A DNA stretch of 64,000 bases from Acidobacteriota bacterium (GTDB lineage Bacteria > Acidobacteriota > Vicinamibacteria > Vicinamibacterales > UBA2999). A model generated the notes under the pieces. That model was given only the letters and a program-made list of their open reading frames with translations, made no database searches and was not told where the DNA came from. The stretch is taken from NCBI GenBank assembly GCA_963169195.1, contig CAUJDN010000093.1, forward strand, positions 58,218-122,217. Reading direction: 5' to 3'. Both the position numbers and the translations under genes were made by a program. Within the stretch, counting starts at the first letter, position 1, and every line of letters starts with the position of its first letter. Positions 1-8,060 of this stretch are shown piece by piece.

Positions 1-126
1 CAGGCTGGCTTCGTGGTGGCCGGCTTCCTCGGCCGCGGCGGCCGTCGCCGGTGCGCTGGCGAGCGCCACCAGGGCGACAGCGGCGGCGAGGCGCCACACT
101 CTGTGCATAAATTCACAAGCGCTCAT
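1..126 (-). CDS. atpF: F-type ATP synthase b subunit, N-terminal part (cut by window edge)
   Basis: This is the first 42 codons of a leftward gene that runs off the window start. The protein opens with a signal-like stretch (about residues 10-30, rich in Ala, Val and Leu) followed by E-E-A-G-H-H-E-A-S-L. That layout is seen in b subunits of acidobacterial and related ATPases, where a cleavable or extra N-terminal segment precedes the real membrane helix. It lies 43 bp downstream of another b-type subunit, as expected in an atpF'-atpF-atpH-atpA order. The start could instead be the Met at codon 7. The call rests mostly on context, because the diagnostic membrane helix and stalk are outside the window. 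Confidence 0.7.
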   Translation of the reverse strand, partial: MSACEFMHRVWRLAAAVALVALASAPATAAAAEEAGHHEASL

Positions 127-169
127 GCGGGATGCTGGCACACGTCCCTCCATCGACAACCGGCTGATC

Positions 170-592
170 TCAGGAAGCGCGACCCAGCACGCGCGTGACA
201 ATGGCGTCCGCCAATCCCGTCGCGTCGCGCTCGAGGGCTGCTCGCGCATCTGCCGACTCCTGGCTCACCCGCGCCGTCGCGGTCTTGGCCTCGCGTTCGA
301 CGACCGCGCGCGTTTCTGCGAGCAAGGCCGCGCGCTTGTCGAGCGCCGCCCGTCGCGTGTCGTCGATCTGCTTGTAGACGTCAGCGCGCGCCGCGTTCAG
401 CTTCTGGTCGTATTCGGCCGCCGCGGCGGCGGCCTTCGTCGCCGCCGAGGCAGCCAGTTCGCGCGCGCCGCGGACTGCCGCCGTGCGCTGGTCAATCGCC
501 TTCAGAATCGGCTGGAAGACGAGCGCGTTCAGGAGGGCCGTGCAGAGCAGGAGGAAGAAAACGACCCACAGGGTCGAGAGATCCGGGATCAT
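170..592 (-). CDS. atpF': F-type ATP synthase b/b' subunit
   Basis: A 140-residue peripheral-stalk subunit of F1Fo ATP synthase. A single hydrophobic helix (about residues 7-25) is followed by a long charged, Ala-rich, heptad-like stretch to about residue 130, which is the classic b-subunit architecture of one membrane anchor and a coiled-coil stator. The short length and the presence of a second b-type gene just downstream indicate a heterodimeric b/b' stalk, as in phototrophs and many acidobacteria. No a or c subunit genes lie upstream in the window (selD does), so the Fo genes atpB/atpE must be elsewhere. Which of the two is formally b and which b' cannot be settled here. Confidence 0.85.
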   Translation of the reverse strand: MIPDLSTLWVVFFLLLCTALLNALVFQPILKAIDQRTAAVRGARELAASAATKAAAAAAEYDQKLNAARADVYKQIDDTRRAALDKRAALLAETRAVVEREAKTATARVSQESADARAALERDATGLADAIVTRVLGRAS

Positions 593-725
593 GGCAAACG
601 ACTAAGGATATCACGGGTCCACCGCGCAGACCGCTGGTCCCCCCTGCCGGCGCGGCCCCGTCACAATGGGCGGCCAGCCGTGTCGCCGGCTCTGGGAACG
701 ACGCGAGCCGGTGCCGGGTCTTCGG

Positions 726-1781
726 TTAAACAACAGAAACAAGGGGGGCCGTTTCGGTCTCCGCTGGCAGCACCCGGCCGACGGCGCGGGCTCCGACGCC
801 AGCGTTCTGTAAGGCCGCCAGCAGGGTCGGGGCGATGTCGGAGGCCACGGCAATCAGGAGGCCGCCGGAGGTCTGCGGGTCGTAGAGCAGATCCTGCCAG
901 AGACGCCCGACCGAGTCGGCCATCCGGGTCCGACGGGCGAAGTGGTGGCGATTCGTCGCCATTCCGCCCGATCGGCCCCCGGGCACCAGTGGCATAACCC
1001 CTTCCAGAACAGGAACTTCGGCGGAGGTGAACTCCAGGGTGACGCCGCTGGCGGAGGCCATCTCCGACGCGTGGCCGATCAGGCCGAAGCCGGTGATGTC
1101 GGTGCAGGCGTGGGCGCCTCCCGTGGCGGCCATCGTCTCCGCTGCGGTCCTGTTGAGCGCGACCATCGAAGCGACAGCTCGGTCCACAAGGTCTGCCGGC
1201 GCTCGGCCTTTCTTGATGGCCGTGGCCACGATCCCGGTTCCGAGGGGCTTGGTCTGGATGAGCGTATCGCCGGGCAGGGCCCCCCGGTTGGTCAGGAGCC
1301 GTTTGGGGTCCACGGCCCCCGTGATGGCGTAGCCGAACTTGATTTCCGGATCCTGGACCGTGTGTCCGCCGAGCAGGGCGACGCCTGCCTCCTGCAGCTT
1401 GTCGTATCCGCCACGAAAAATCGTCGAGATGACGCCCGGTTCCAGGCCGTCCCCGGGAAACGCGGCAATGGCCAGCGCTGTGCGTGGCTGGCCACCCATC
1501 GCGTAGACATCACTGACGGAGTTCGCCGCGGCGATCTGGCCGTAGAGATACGGGTCGTCCACGATGGGCGTGAAGAAATCCACCGTCTGGACGAGGGCCG
1601 GTCCCCCCTCCCACGTGTACACACCGGCATCGTCCGCGGTCCGGAAGTCGACCAGGACGCGGGGATCGGACGAGGGAGGTATGCCGCTCAGGACCTGAGC
1701 GAGCTCGCCGGCGGCGAGTTTACTGGCTCAGCCGGCACAGCTGACCATCTCGGTCAGCCGCTTCCTTCCGAAGACGTTCAC
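726..1781 (-). CDS. selD: Selenide, water dikinase (selenophosphate synthetase) with selenocysteine at residue 18
   Basis: SelD makes selenophosphate from selenide and ATP, the selenium donor for Sec-tRNA. The gene starts at GTG 1781, with AGGGAG six bases upstream, and reads V-N-V-F-G-R-K-R-L-T-E-M-V-S-C-A-G-U-A-S-K-L: an in-frame TGA at 1730-1728 falls where E. coli SelD has catalytic Cys17 (G-A-G-C-G-C-K). Read through, the protein is 351 aa, matching the family's usual length of about 347. The Met at 1622, which a standard caller would choose, removes the active-site loop. Downstream motifs fit SelD: D-F-F-T-P-I, A-M-G-G, L-G-G-H-T, and the C-terminal G-F-G-L-I-G-H and P-Q-T-S-G-G-L-L. 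A hairpin with GGUC at its tip lies 32 nt after the TGA. The neighbours (atp genes downstream, parB upstream) are unrelated in function. Confidence 0.93.
1686..1730 (-). promoter_or_regulatory. UGA Sec codon and bacterial SECIS-like hairpins in selD
   Basis: The TGA (1730-1728) is followed by two adjacent perfect stem-loops. The first is 1718-1704 (six-base arms, GCC loop). The second is 1700-1686, with arms GCTCAG/CTGAGC and GGTC at the tip, extendable by two pairs. The tip resembles the A-GGUC-U loop of the E. coli fdhF SECIS. Its distance of 32 nt from the UGA is inside the range described for bacterial SECIS elements (about 16-37 nt) but longer than in E. coli. Pairing was worked out by eye. 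Confidence 0.7.
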
Positions 1782-1829
1782 TGAGTGCTCCCTGGAAACG
1801 AAACCACGAAGGCCCGGAGGGAAGTGCGG

Positions 1830-2723
1830 TCACTTCCGCTCGGTCAAGTACTCGTACAGCCGCTGGAGCTCTTCCTCGTTGGCGAAGGTGATCTCCAGCG
1901 TGCCGCCCGACCGCTTGCGGTGGATGTTGACGCTGGTGCCGAGGGCAAGGCGGAGCTGCTCTTCGGCGGCGCGGGTGTGCACGTCCTTCTGCACCGCGTG
2001 CTCGCTGGCGGGTTTCGGCCTGCCCGTCTCGCGCTTCACGAGCGCCTCGGTCTCGCGCGCGGAGAGCCCGCGCGCGATCACCTCACGCGCGAAACGTCGC
2101 TGGTCGTTCTCGGACGCGAGCGCCAGGATGGCACGAGCGTGCCCCATGGCCAGCTCTCCCGAGGCGACGTTGCCGCGCACTTCGTCTGGCAGCTTCAGCA
2201 GCCGCAGCGTATTGGCCACGGTTGCCCGGTCCTTGCCGACGCGCGATGCGATGTCCTCCTGTCGGAGGCCGAACTCGTCCACGAGGCGCTGGTAGGCCGT
2301 CGCCTCTTCGATCGGGTTCAGGTTCTCGCGCTGGATGTTCTCGATGAGCGCCATCTCCAGCTGCTGGCGATGGTCGCTGTCGGCCACGTCCTTGATGACG
2401 ACCGGGACGCGGAGCAGTCCCGCGCGCTGGGCGGCGCGCCACCGTCGCTCGCCGGCGATGATCTGGTAGCGTTGGCGGGCCATGCCCGGACCGGGCGGCA
2501 ACCGCCGGACGATGATGGGCTGGATGATGCCGTGGGCCGCGACGGACTGCGCGAGCTCGGTGAGGCGGCCGTCGTCGTACTGCGTGCGCGGCTGATACTC
2601 GTTGGCCTCGAGCAGATCGATGTCCACCTCGAGCGCCGTGCGCGGCGGTTCGAGCGCGGCGGTCGCGTCCGGAATGAGGGCGCTGAGGCCCTTGCCGAGA
2701 GCTGGCTTCTTCTCCACCATCAC
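1830..2723 (-). CDS. parB: Chromosome-partitioning protein ParB (CTPase clamp)
   Basis: A 297-aa ParB/Spo0J protein that loads at parS and spreads as a CTP-dependent DNA clamp. The order seen is: basic N-terminus with G-K-G-L-S-A-L-I (residues 10-17, the ParA-stimulating region), the ParB/Srx domain with the CTP-binding box G-E-R-R-W-R (about 91-96), the E-N-I-Q-R-E-N-L-N-P-I-E-E-A segment, a helix-turn-helix (I-A-S-R-V-G-K-D-R-A-T-V-A-N), and a C-terminal dimerisation region. Its start overlaps the parA stop (ATGA), so the pair is translationally coupled. Two exact parS sites lie nearby at 3524 and 5399. Confidence 0.97.
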   Translation of the reverse strand: MMVEKKPALGKGLSALIPDATAALEPPRTALEVDIDLLEANEYQPRTQYDDGRLTELAQSVAAHGIIQPIIVRRLPPGPGMARQRYQIIAGERRWRAAQRAGLLRVPVVIKDVADSDHRQQLEMALIENIQRENLNPIEEATAYQRLVDEFGLRQEDIASRVGKDRATVANTLRLLKLPDEVRGNVASGELAMGHARAILALASENDQRRFAREVIARGLSARETEALVKRETGRPKPASEHAVQKDVHTRAAEEQLRLALGTSVNIHRKRSGGTLEITFANEEELQRLYEYLTERK

Positions 2724-3499
2724 ACCGCCTGTTGTCGTCGTCTGAACTCCTCGGCGAAGGCCGAGTACGCTTCGGCGCCGCGCGACCTGGCGTCGTAGGC
2801 CGTCACGGGCACGCCATGGCTCGGGGCTTCGGCCAGTCGCACATTGCGCGGAATGACCGTTCCGTACACCTTGTCCTTGAAGAACTCGCGCACGTCGCGC
2901 GCGACCTGCTGCCCGAGGTTGGTGCGCTCGTCGCTCATCGTGAGCAGCACGCCTTCGATGTCGAGGGTCGGGTTGAGGCCGGCGCGTACGCGCCGCATGG
3001 TGCCGACGAGATCCGCGAGGCCTTCGAGCGCGAAGTACTCGCAGTGCAGCGGAATGAGGACGCGGTCCGCGGCGACGAGCGCGTTGAGGGTGAGCAGCCC
3101 GAGGGAGGGCGGGCTGTCCACGAGGATGGTGTCGAACTCGAGCCTGAGCAGCTCGAGGACGTCGCGCAGCCGGCGTTCGCGATTGGGCACGCCGATGAGC
3201 TCGATCTCGGCACCGGCCAGGTCGCGCGAGGCCGGGACGAGGAAGAGACGTTCGGTCGATGTGGAGACGATGAAGTCTCTGGCCGGGCGCGGGGGCTCGG
3301 TGTGGGTGAGGGCGTCGTAGACGGTGCCGCCCGGGGCCGTGACTCCCTTGCAGCCGACACCGCTGGTGGCGTTGGCCTGGGGATCCATGTCAACCACCAG
3401 GACGCGCTGGCCGGTGGCGGCGAGGCTGGCGCCGAGGTTGATGACGGTTGTGGTCTTGCCAACCCCGCCCTTCTGGTTGGTGACGGCGATGATGCTCAT
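2720..3499 (-). CDS. parA: Chromosome-partitioning ATPase ParA/Soj
   Basis: A 259-aa deviant-Walker ATPase that binds DNA non-specifically and, with ParB-parS, segregates origins. The signature K-G-G-V-G-K-T-T-T lies at residues 10-18, with the P-loop Lys at 15 and the deviant Lys at 10. V-D-M-D-P-Q-A-N (about 41-48) and V-D-S-P-P-S-L-G follow. The short form without an N-terminal HTH is the chromosomal Soj type. It lies in the usual oriC-proximal order rsmG-parA-parB and has a parS site 25 bp upstream of its start. Confidence 0.97.
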   Translation of the reverse strand: MSIIAVTNQKGGVGKTTTVINLGASLAATGQRVLVVDMDPQANATSGVGCKGVTAPGGTVYDALTHTEPPRPARDFIVSTSTERLFLVPASRDLAGAEIELIGVPNRERRLRDVLELLRLEFDTILVDSPPSLGLLTLNALVAADRVLIPLHCEYFALEGLADLVGTMRRVRAGLNPTLDIEGVLLTMSDERTNLGQQVARDVREFFKDKVYGTVIPRNVRLAEAPSHGVPVTAYDARSRGAEAYSAFAEEFRRRQQAV

Positions 3500-3523
3500 T
3501 TAGTTCAAACAGCCTAACTGTGT

Positions 3524-3539
3524 TGTTCCACGTGGAACA
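3524..3539. promoter_or_regulatory. parS centromere site 1
   Basis: A perfect 16-bp palindrome, TGTTCCACGTGGAACA, in the 61-bp spacer between rsmG and parA. It matches the universal parS consensus TGTTNCACGTGAAACA apart from the G/A position that makes it fully symmetrical. It is located just ahead of the genes for its own binding protein. Confidence 0.93.
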
Positions 3540-3560
3540 CGGGCGCAGGGAGTTCTATTG

Positions 3561-4223
3561 TCACCCGATTTTGACCTTTTCGAGCACCACTAATCGGCTC
3601 CTGAGGGATTCGAGCAGAGGGAACGTGGCTTTCCACAGGAGAGGCGGGGCGATGGACTCCGTCACATCGCTCCCTCCTGGGCCTCGGAACAGGAAGATCT
3701 GGCCTCCGGGACGAAGAAAGGCTTGGAGCGTCATGAGGACTCGGGGCTCTATCCGGACGGCGCGGATGGAGATGATGTCGGCCGCCTCGTGAAGCTCCGG
3801 CCTTGAAAGCAGCTCCTCGAATCGTGCGGCTTCGACGACCGTGTCCGCCAGGGATAACTCCCGAATCGCCTCTCGGAGGAACACCGCCTTCCTCGTTTTC
3901 ACCTCAACCATCCTGAGATGGAGGTGAGGGGTCGCCAGTTTCAATGGGATGGCTGGAGAGCCTCCTCCCGAGCCAGCATCCAGCAGGTGTCTGGCGTTGA
4001 GCGGGAGGTGTTTCGTGGCCGCTACCGGTTCCAGCAAGAGCCGATCGATGGCTTCGTCCTCACCCCCGGGTGCCAGCTTGAACGCGGTCAGATTGACCTT
4101 GGCGTTCCACCTGGCAAGCAGAAGGTAGTACTTCTCCAGCCCGTCCAGTAGTTCCTGGCCGATCTGCAGGTTGGCGTGCCTGGCCCGACGCCGTACACGG
4201 TCGCGGAACTCACGGGCGCTCAT
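3561..4223 (-). CDS. rsmG: 16S rRNA (guanine-527-N7)-methyltransferase RsmG
   Basis: A 220-aa Rossmann methyltransferase (GidB) that modifies G527 in the 530 loop of 16S rRNA; loss of it gives low-level streptomycin resistance in other bacteria. The N-terminal helical cap W-N-A-K-V-N-L-T is followed by the SAM loop [13 protein letters not shown] (about residues 82-94) and [12 protein letters not shown]. Its start overlaps the end of mnmG by 14 bp, so the two are probably co-translated. GC content and codon choice are a little lower than in the gyr or dna genes nearby. Confidence 0.95.
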   Translation of the reverse strand: MSAREFRDRVRRRARHANLQIGQELLDGLEKYYLLLARWNAKVNLTAFKLAPGGEDEAIDRLLLEPVAATKHLPLNARHLLDAGSGGGSPAIPLKLATPHLHLRMVEVKTRKAVFLREAIRELSLADTVVEAARFEELLSRPELHEAADIISIRAVRIEPRVLMTLQAFLRPGGQIFLFRGPGGSDVTESIAPPLLWKATFPLLESLRSRLVVLEKVKIG

Positions 4224-6063
4224 GGGCGTGCCGATCGACGTAAGCCCCGAGAACGGCGACGGCTGCCGGCGTCACGCCGGGAATTCGAAGCGCCTGACCG
4301 AGCGTCTCCGGTCGAACCTCCTCGAAACGATGGACCATCTCCGTGGAAAGTCCTGGAACACGATGGTATTGGACACTGCCCGGGATCTGGCGCAACTCCT
4401 GTCGCTTGGCCCGCTCCACCGACTGCTGCTGACGGGCGAGGTAGCCCTCGAACTTCAGGCTGGTTTCGACTGACGCGATGTCCACGGCAGCCGACGCGTC
4501 GGCGACCTCGAGCGTCACTGCGCCCTGTTTGACAAGCGATTCGAGTCTCACCTCGGGCCGCCTCAACGCATGCGCCGCCGGCAGCCGGCCGTTCGACGCA
4601 CGAACACTCGAAGTCCTCAGAACCGCCAGGTTCCTCTCGTACCGGCCTCGGCGAAGACGAAACCGGTCCCAGTCCTCGTCACTCACCAGCCCGGCCGCAC
4701 GCCCCCAAGGGGTCAGCCGCAGGTCGGCGTTATCAATCCTGAGCAGCAGGCGGAACTCCGCTCGTGATGTGAACATCCGGTACGGTTCCAGACAACCCTT
4801 TGTCACCAGGTCGTCCACCATGATGCCGATGTATGCCTGGTCGCGCCCCAACACAAGCGGCGCCTGCCGCCTGACCCTCCGCCCGGCATTCGCACCCGCC
4901 AGTAAGCCCTGGCCGGCCGCCTCCTCATAGCCTGATGTTCCGTTGATTTGCCCAGCCAGGAACAGCCCCGGTAAACGTTTCGCCTCGAGTGACGCCTTCA
5001 GTTCGGTTGGCTGGATGAAGTCGTACTCGATGGCATACCCGGGACGCAGAACGCGCGCGCCCTCGAGTCCAGGAAGGGCATGGACCAGCCGCTCCTGCAC
5101 GTCGGCCGGCAGGCTCATCGAGTAACCATTAACGTAGATCGCCTGCGATCCCAGGCCCTCTGGCTCCAGGAACAATTGATGGCGCTCCCTGTCTGGAAAG
5201 CGCATCACCTTGTCCTCCAGCGACGGGCAATAACGTGGACCGATGCCTCTTATCTGGCCGTTGAACAGCGGCGACTGCCGGATATGCTCACGAACCAGTT
5301 GATGAACGCGCTGCGTAGTGTGCAGCATCCAGCAGCACACCCGGTTCTGAAGAGCTCTCTCCGTCGAATAGGAAAAGGCCACCGGAACCGCATCGCCGTG
5401 TTCCACGTGGAACACGCCCCGTCGTTCACCGGAGGCGAAGTCGATCGACTCAGCCTCGAGACGTGGAGGCGTCCCGGTCTTCAGTCGCCCGGTCCTGAAG
5501 CCAAGGCCCTTCAGGGATTCCGCCAGGTCCAGCGTCGGCGGCTCGTCCGCTCGGCCGGCTGGACGCTGCTCCGACCCGATGTGCACCACGCCGTTCAGAA
5601 ACGTCCCAGCGGTCACCACCAGCGATCGACACCCGAGCTCGCGCCCATCCTCCAGAACCAGGCCACTCACCTGACCAGCCGACGAGAGGATCCGATCGCA
5701 CCGACCCTCGATCCACGAGATGCCCGCCGCCTGCTCCAGTTCCCGCCTGATCCATTGACCGTAAACAACCTTGTCTGCCTGGGCCCTTGGAGACCACACG
5801 GCCGGACCCCGACTGCGATTCAGCAGCTTGAACTGAATGCCGGTCGCATCAATCGCTCGGCCCATGAGGCCACCGAGAGCGTCGATCTCACGGACGAGGT
5901 GCCCCTTCGCCGTCCCGCCGATCGCAGGGTTGCAGGGCATATGCCCCACAGTTCGCCGTGCCAGCGTGCACAACCCCACATGACAGCCCATCCTCGCCGC
6001 CGCCCAAGCGGCCTCCACGCCCGCATGACCGGCGCCAACCACAATAACATCGAACACACTCAT
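4210..6063 (-). CDS. mnmG: tRNA uridine-34 carboxymethylaminomethyl synthesis FAD enzyme MnmG
   Basis: MnmG (GidA) works with MnmE to install the cmnm group at C5 of wobble uridine, using FAD and methylene-THF. I use the ATG at 6063, giving 617 aa (usual about 620), because the FAD dinucleotide motif V-G-A-G-H-A-G (residues 9-15) then begins at the normal place. An upstream in-frame GTG at 6120 would add 19 atypical residues. Other signatures are C-N-P-A-I-G-G, N-G-V-V-H-I-G and Y-C-P-S-L-E-D-K. The second parS site lies inside the gene and encodes F-H-V-E-H. Its partner mnmE is the next gene upstream. Confidence 0.97.
   Translation of the reverse strand: MSVFDVIVVGAGHAGVEAAWAAARMGCHVGLCTLARRTVGHMPCNPAIGGTAKGHLVREIDALGGLMGRAIDATGIQFKLLNRSRGPAVWSPRAQADKVVYGQWIRRELEQAAGISWIEGRCDRILSSAGQVSGLVLEDGRELGCRSLVVTAGTFLNGVVHIGSEQRPAGRADEPPTLDLAESLKGLGFRTGRLKTGTPPRLEAESIDFASGERRGVFHVEHGDAVPVAFSYSTERALQNRVCCWMLHTTQRVHQLVREHIRQSPLFNGQIRGIGPRYCPSLEDKVMRFPDRERHQLFLEPEGLGSQAIYVNGYSMSLPADVQERLVHALPGLEGARVLRPGYAIEYDFIQPTELKASLEAKRLPGLFLAGQINGTSGYEEAAGQGLLAGANAGRRVRRQAPLVLGRDQAYIGIMVDDLVTKGCLEPYRMFTSRAEFRLLLRIDNADLRLTPWGRAAGLVSDEDWDRFRLRRGRYERNLAVLRTSSVRASNGRLPAAHALRRPEVRLESLVKQGAVTLEVADASAAVDIASVETSLKFEGYLARQQQSVERAKRQELRQIPGSVQYHRVPGLSTEMVHRFEEVRPETLGQALRIPGVTPAAVAVLGAYVDRHAHERP
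5399..5414. promoter_or_regulatory. parS centromere site 2 (inside mnmG)
   Basis: A second exact copy of the palindrome TGTTCCACGTGGAACA, 1.86 kb from the first and embedded in the mnmG coding sequence. Intragenic parS sites close to oriC are common. The two identical sites together give strong support for a ParB-loading zone here. Confidence 0.92.
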
Positions 6064-6173
6064 GCTCGTGTCGTTATCAATTCTCAAATTGAATCTGTCG
6101 AGATCGTCACACGCTACCACACACCCGCCGGAGCGCTCGGACCCCCAACGTGCTCGCCAGACCGCGGCAACGC

Positions 6174-7553
6174 CTACTTCCCGAGGCAGAAACGCTCGAA
6201 GATGTGCCGCAACAGGTCGTCGGTGGTTCGACGCCCGGTGACTTCCTGGAGCAGATCCAGCGCGTCCTGCAGGTCCGCGAGCACGAACTCCTCCGGCACC
6301 CCCCCGGCGGCGCCCCCAACCGCCGCGCGCGCGCGAGCCACGGCTGCCCGCGCACCCTCCAGCAGCGCGATGTGCCGAACGTTCGTCACGACCGGCGCGT
6401 CACGAACCTCGAGCGACCCGGCCAACGCGTGCACCATGCGCTCGGCGACCTTGTCCAGGCCCACGCCCGCACGCACCGACACGTGAACGGCCTCAGCGTT
6501 CCACGGCGGCAGCGGCCCGGACCAGGCCGAGGGCAGATCGACCTTGTTCACCACGACCAGACGCGGCCGGCCGGCCGTCGCCTCGAGCACCTGGAGGTCG
6601 TCCTCGTCAACCGCGCGCGATCGATCGAGCACCACGATCGCAAGGTCGGATACGCGCAACGACCCCTGCGCCCGCTGCACGCCTTCACGCTCCACCACGT
6701 CGCCGGTTTCCCGAATCCCTGCAGTGTCCACGAGCGCCAGCGACAGCCCGCCGATGTCGGCACGCTCGGTCAGCAGGTCGCGCGTCGTCCCCGGCACCTC
6801 CGTGACGATGGCGCGATTGGCGTTGAGCAGAGCGTTGAACAGGCTCGATTTCCCGGCGTTCGGCGCACCCACGATGGACACCAGCGCGCCCTCTCGGACG
6901 AGCCTCCCCCGGCTCGCGTCGGCCAGCAGGCGGTCCAGCTCGCCCGTCACCCGCTCGAGCCCGAGCGCCAACCCGCCGGCCTCGATGAAGTGGTAACCCT
7001 CCTCCGGGAAATCCAGCGACGCCTCGAGCCGCGCCGTGACCTCGAAGAGACCACCCTCGATGGCCTCGATCGCCGCGGTCAGCGTCCCCTCCAACTGGTC
7101 GAATGCGGCGCGCGCCTGAAGGGGTGTCACCGCGTCGATCAAGTCGGCCACCGCCTCCGCCTGCACCAGGTCGCGCTTGCCGTTCAGGAAGGCGCGGAGC
7201 GTGAACTCGCCGGGCTCCGCCAGCCTCGCGCCGAGCAACATCGCCGACCGCAGGATGGCCGCCATGACGACGGGGCTGCCGTGCGCGGAGATCTCCGCCA
7301 CGTCTTCGCCCGTGTACGAACGGGGCGCCCGGAAAGTCGTGACGACGACTTCGTCGCCGAGCGGGGATCCCGGATCGAGCGGACGCGCGCGGAGTCGGGC
7401 GAAGGTGGCCCGTCGCGGCTCGAACGACGCGCGCTGGCCCGTGAGTTCGGCGGCGACGCGAACCGCATCCGGGCCGCTCAGTCGCACCACGCCGAGGCCG
7501 CCCCGGCCGTGTGGCGTGGCCACGGCGACGATGGTGTCGGTCGTGGAGAACAT
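6174..7553 (-). CDS. mnmE: tRNA modification GTPase MnmE
   Basis: A 459-aa GTPase (TrmE) that pairs with MnmG for wobble-uridine modification. It contains an N-terminal formyl-THF-binding domain (from [10 protein letters not shown]), a helical domain, an inserted G domain with P-loop G-A-P-N-A-G-K-S-S (about 224), D-T-A-G, and N-K-V-D, and the C-terminal C-L-G-K motif with the essential Cys. The open frame continues 100 codons further upstream, but that part is an antisense shadow of jag; the ATG at 7553 gives the family length. It sits between jag and mnmG in the standard origin-proximal order. Confidence 0.97.
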   Translation of the reverse strand: MFSTTDTIVAVATPHGRGGLGVVRLSGPDAVRVAAELTGQRASFEPRRATFARLRARPLDPGSPLGDEVVVTTFRAPRSYTGEDVAEISAHGSPVVMAAILRSAMLLGARLAEPGEFTLRAFLNGKRDLVQAEAVADLIDAVTPLQARAAFDQLEGTLTAAIEAIEGGLFEVTARLEASLDFPEEGYHFIEAGGLALGLERVTGELDRLLADASRGRLVREGALVSIVGAPNAGKSSLFNALLNANRAIVTEVPGTTRDLLTERADIGGLSLALVDTAGIRETGDVVEREGVQRAQGSLRVSDLAIVVLDRSRAVDEDDLQVLEATAGRPRLVVVNKVDLPSAWSGPLPPWNAEAVHVSVRAGVGLDKVAERMVHALAGSLEVRDAPVVTNVRHIALLEGARAAVARARAAVGGAAGGVPEEFVLADLQDALDLLQEVTGRRTTDDLLRHIFERFCLGK

Positions 7554-7605
7554 CAGCCCCACGCACCCCCCCGTGATGGGACGGGCCGTGCCTCTGTGAG
7601 CCCGC

Positions 7606-8052
7606 CTAGTCCACCGAGATGATGACGGTCTTCTCGAACGCGTCGCCGATGCTCTCCGACGAAACGCCCGGGACTTCCTTGACCGCCAGGTGGACGATGC
7701 GGCGCTCGTAGGGATTGAGCGGGCCGATTTCCTGCGCCAGGCCTGTCGTCCTGGCCTTCTCCCCCAGGAAAATGGCCATCTGTCGAAGCTCCGCGTCCTT
7801 CCCCTTGCGGTATCCCATGCAGTCGACCACGAGCCGACGCCCTTCGGGGACATCGTGGCGGTACACGGCCGACACCACGTGCTGCAGCGCAGCCAGCGCT
7901 TCTCCCTGCCTGCGCGTCAGCACGTTCCCGTCGTCTCCGTCGAGGTTGATGCGCACGCCGTCGGGCATCTCTTCCGCGGAGGCGGTGAGGCGAAGGCCCA
8001 TCTTCTGGGCAACGGTCTGGACGAATTCGGCGATCTCGCTGGTATTGGCCAT
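7606..8052 (-). CDS. khpB: RNA-binding KH-R3H protein Jag/KhpB
   Basis: A 148-aa protein with a KH domain followed by an R3H domain. The R3H part is seen in R-R-L-V-V-D-C-M-G-Y-R and L-N-P-Y-E-R-R-I-V-H-L, and the C-terminus ends in K-T-V-I-I-S-V-D. It lacks the N-terminal Jag-N domain found in Firmicutes. KhpB binds many RNAs, and in Gram-positives it influences cell division and elongation. The start at 8052 is set by GAGGGAATCC just upstream. It follows yidC by 8 bp in the conserved rpmH-rnpA-yidD-yidC-jag string. Confidence 0.92.
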   Translation of the reverse strand: MANTSEIAEFVQTVAQKMGLRLTASAEEMPDGVRINLDGDDGNVLTRRQGEALAALQHVVSAVYRHDVPEGRRLVVDCMGYRKGKDAELRQMAIFLGEKARTTGLAQEIGPLNPYERRIVHLAVKEVPGVSSESIGDAFEKTVIISVD

Positions 8053-8060
8053 GGATTCCC

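Noticed and set aside
1623..1781. Reading selD as a pseudogene or as starting at Met 1622
   Set aside because: The upstream 53 codons carry the conserved SelD N-terminus and a good start site; the TGA sits exactly on the catalytic position, so Sec is the simpler explanation.
6174..7853. Longer mnmE of 559 aa
   Set aside because: The extra 100 residues are antisense to khpB and lack MnmE features; the family starts at the ATG at 7553.
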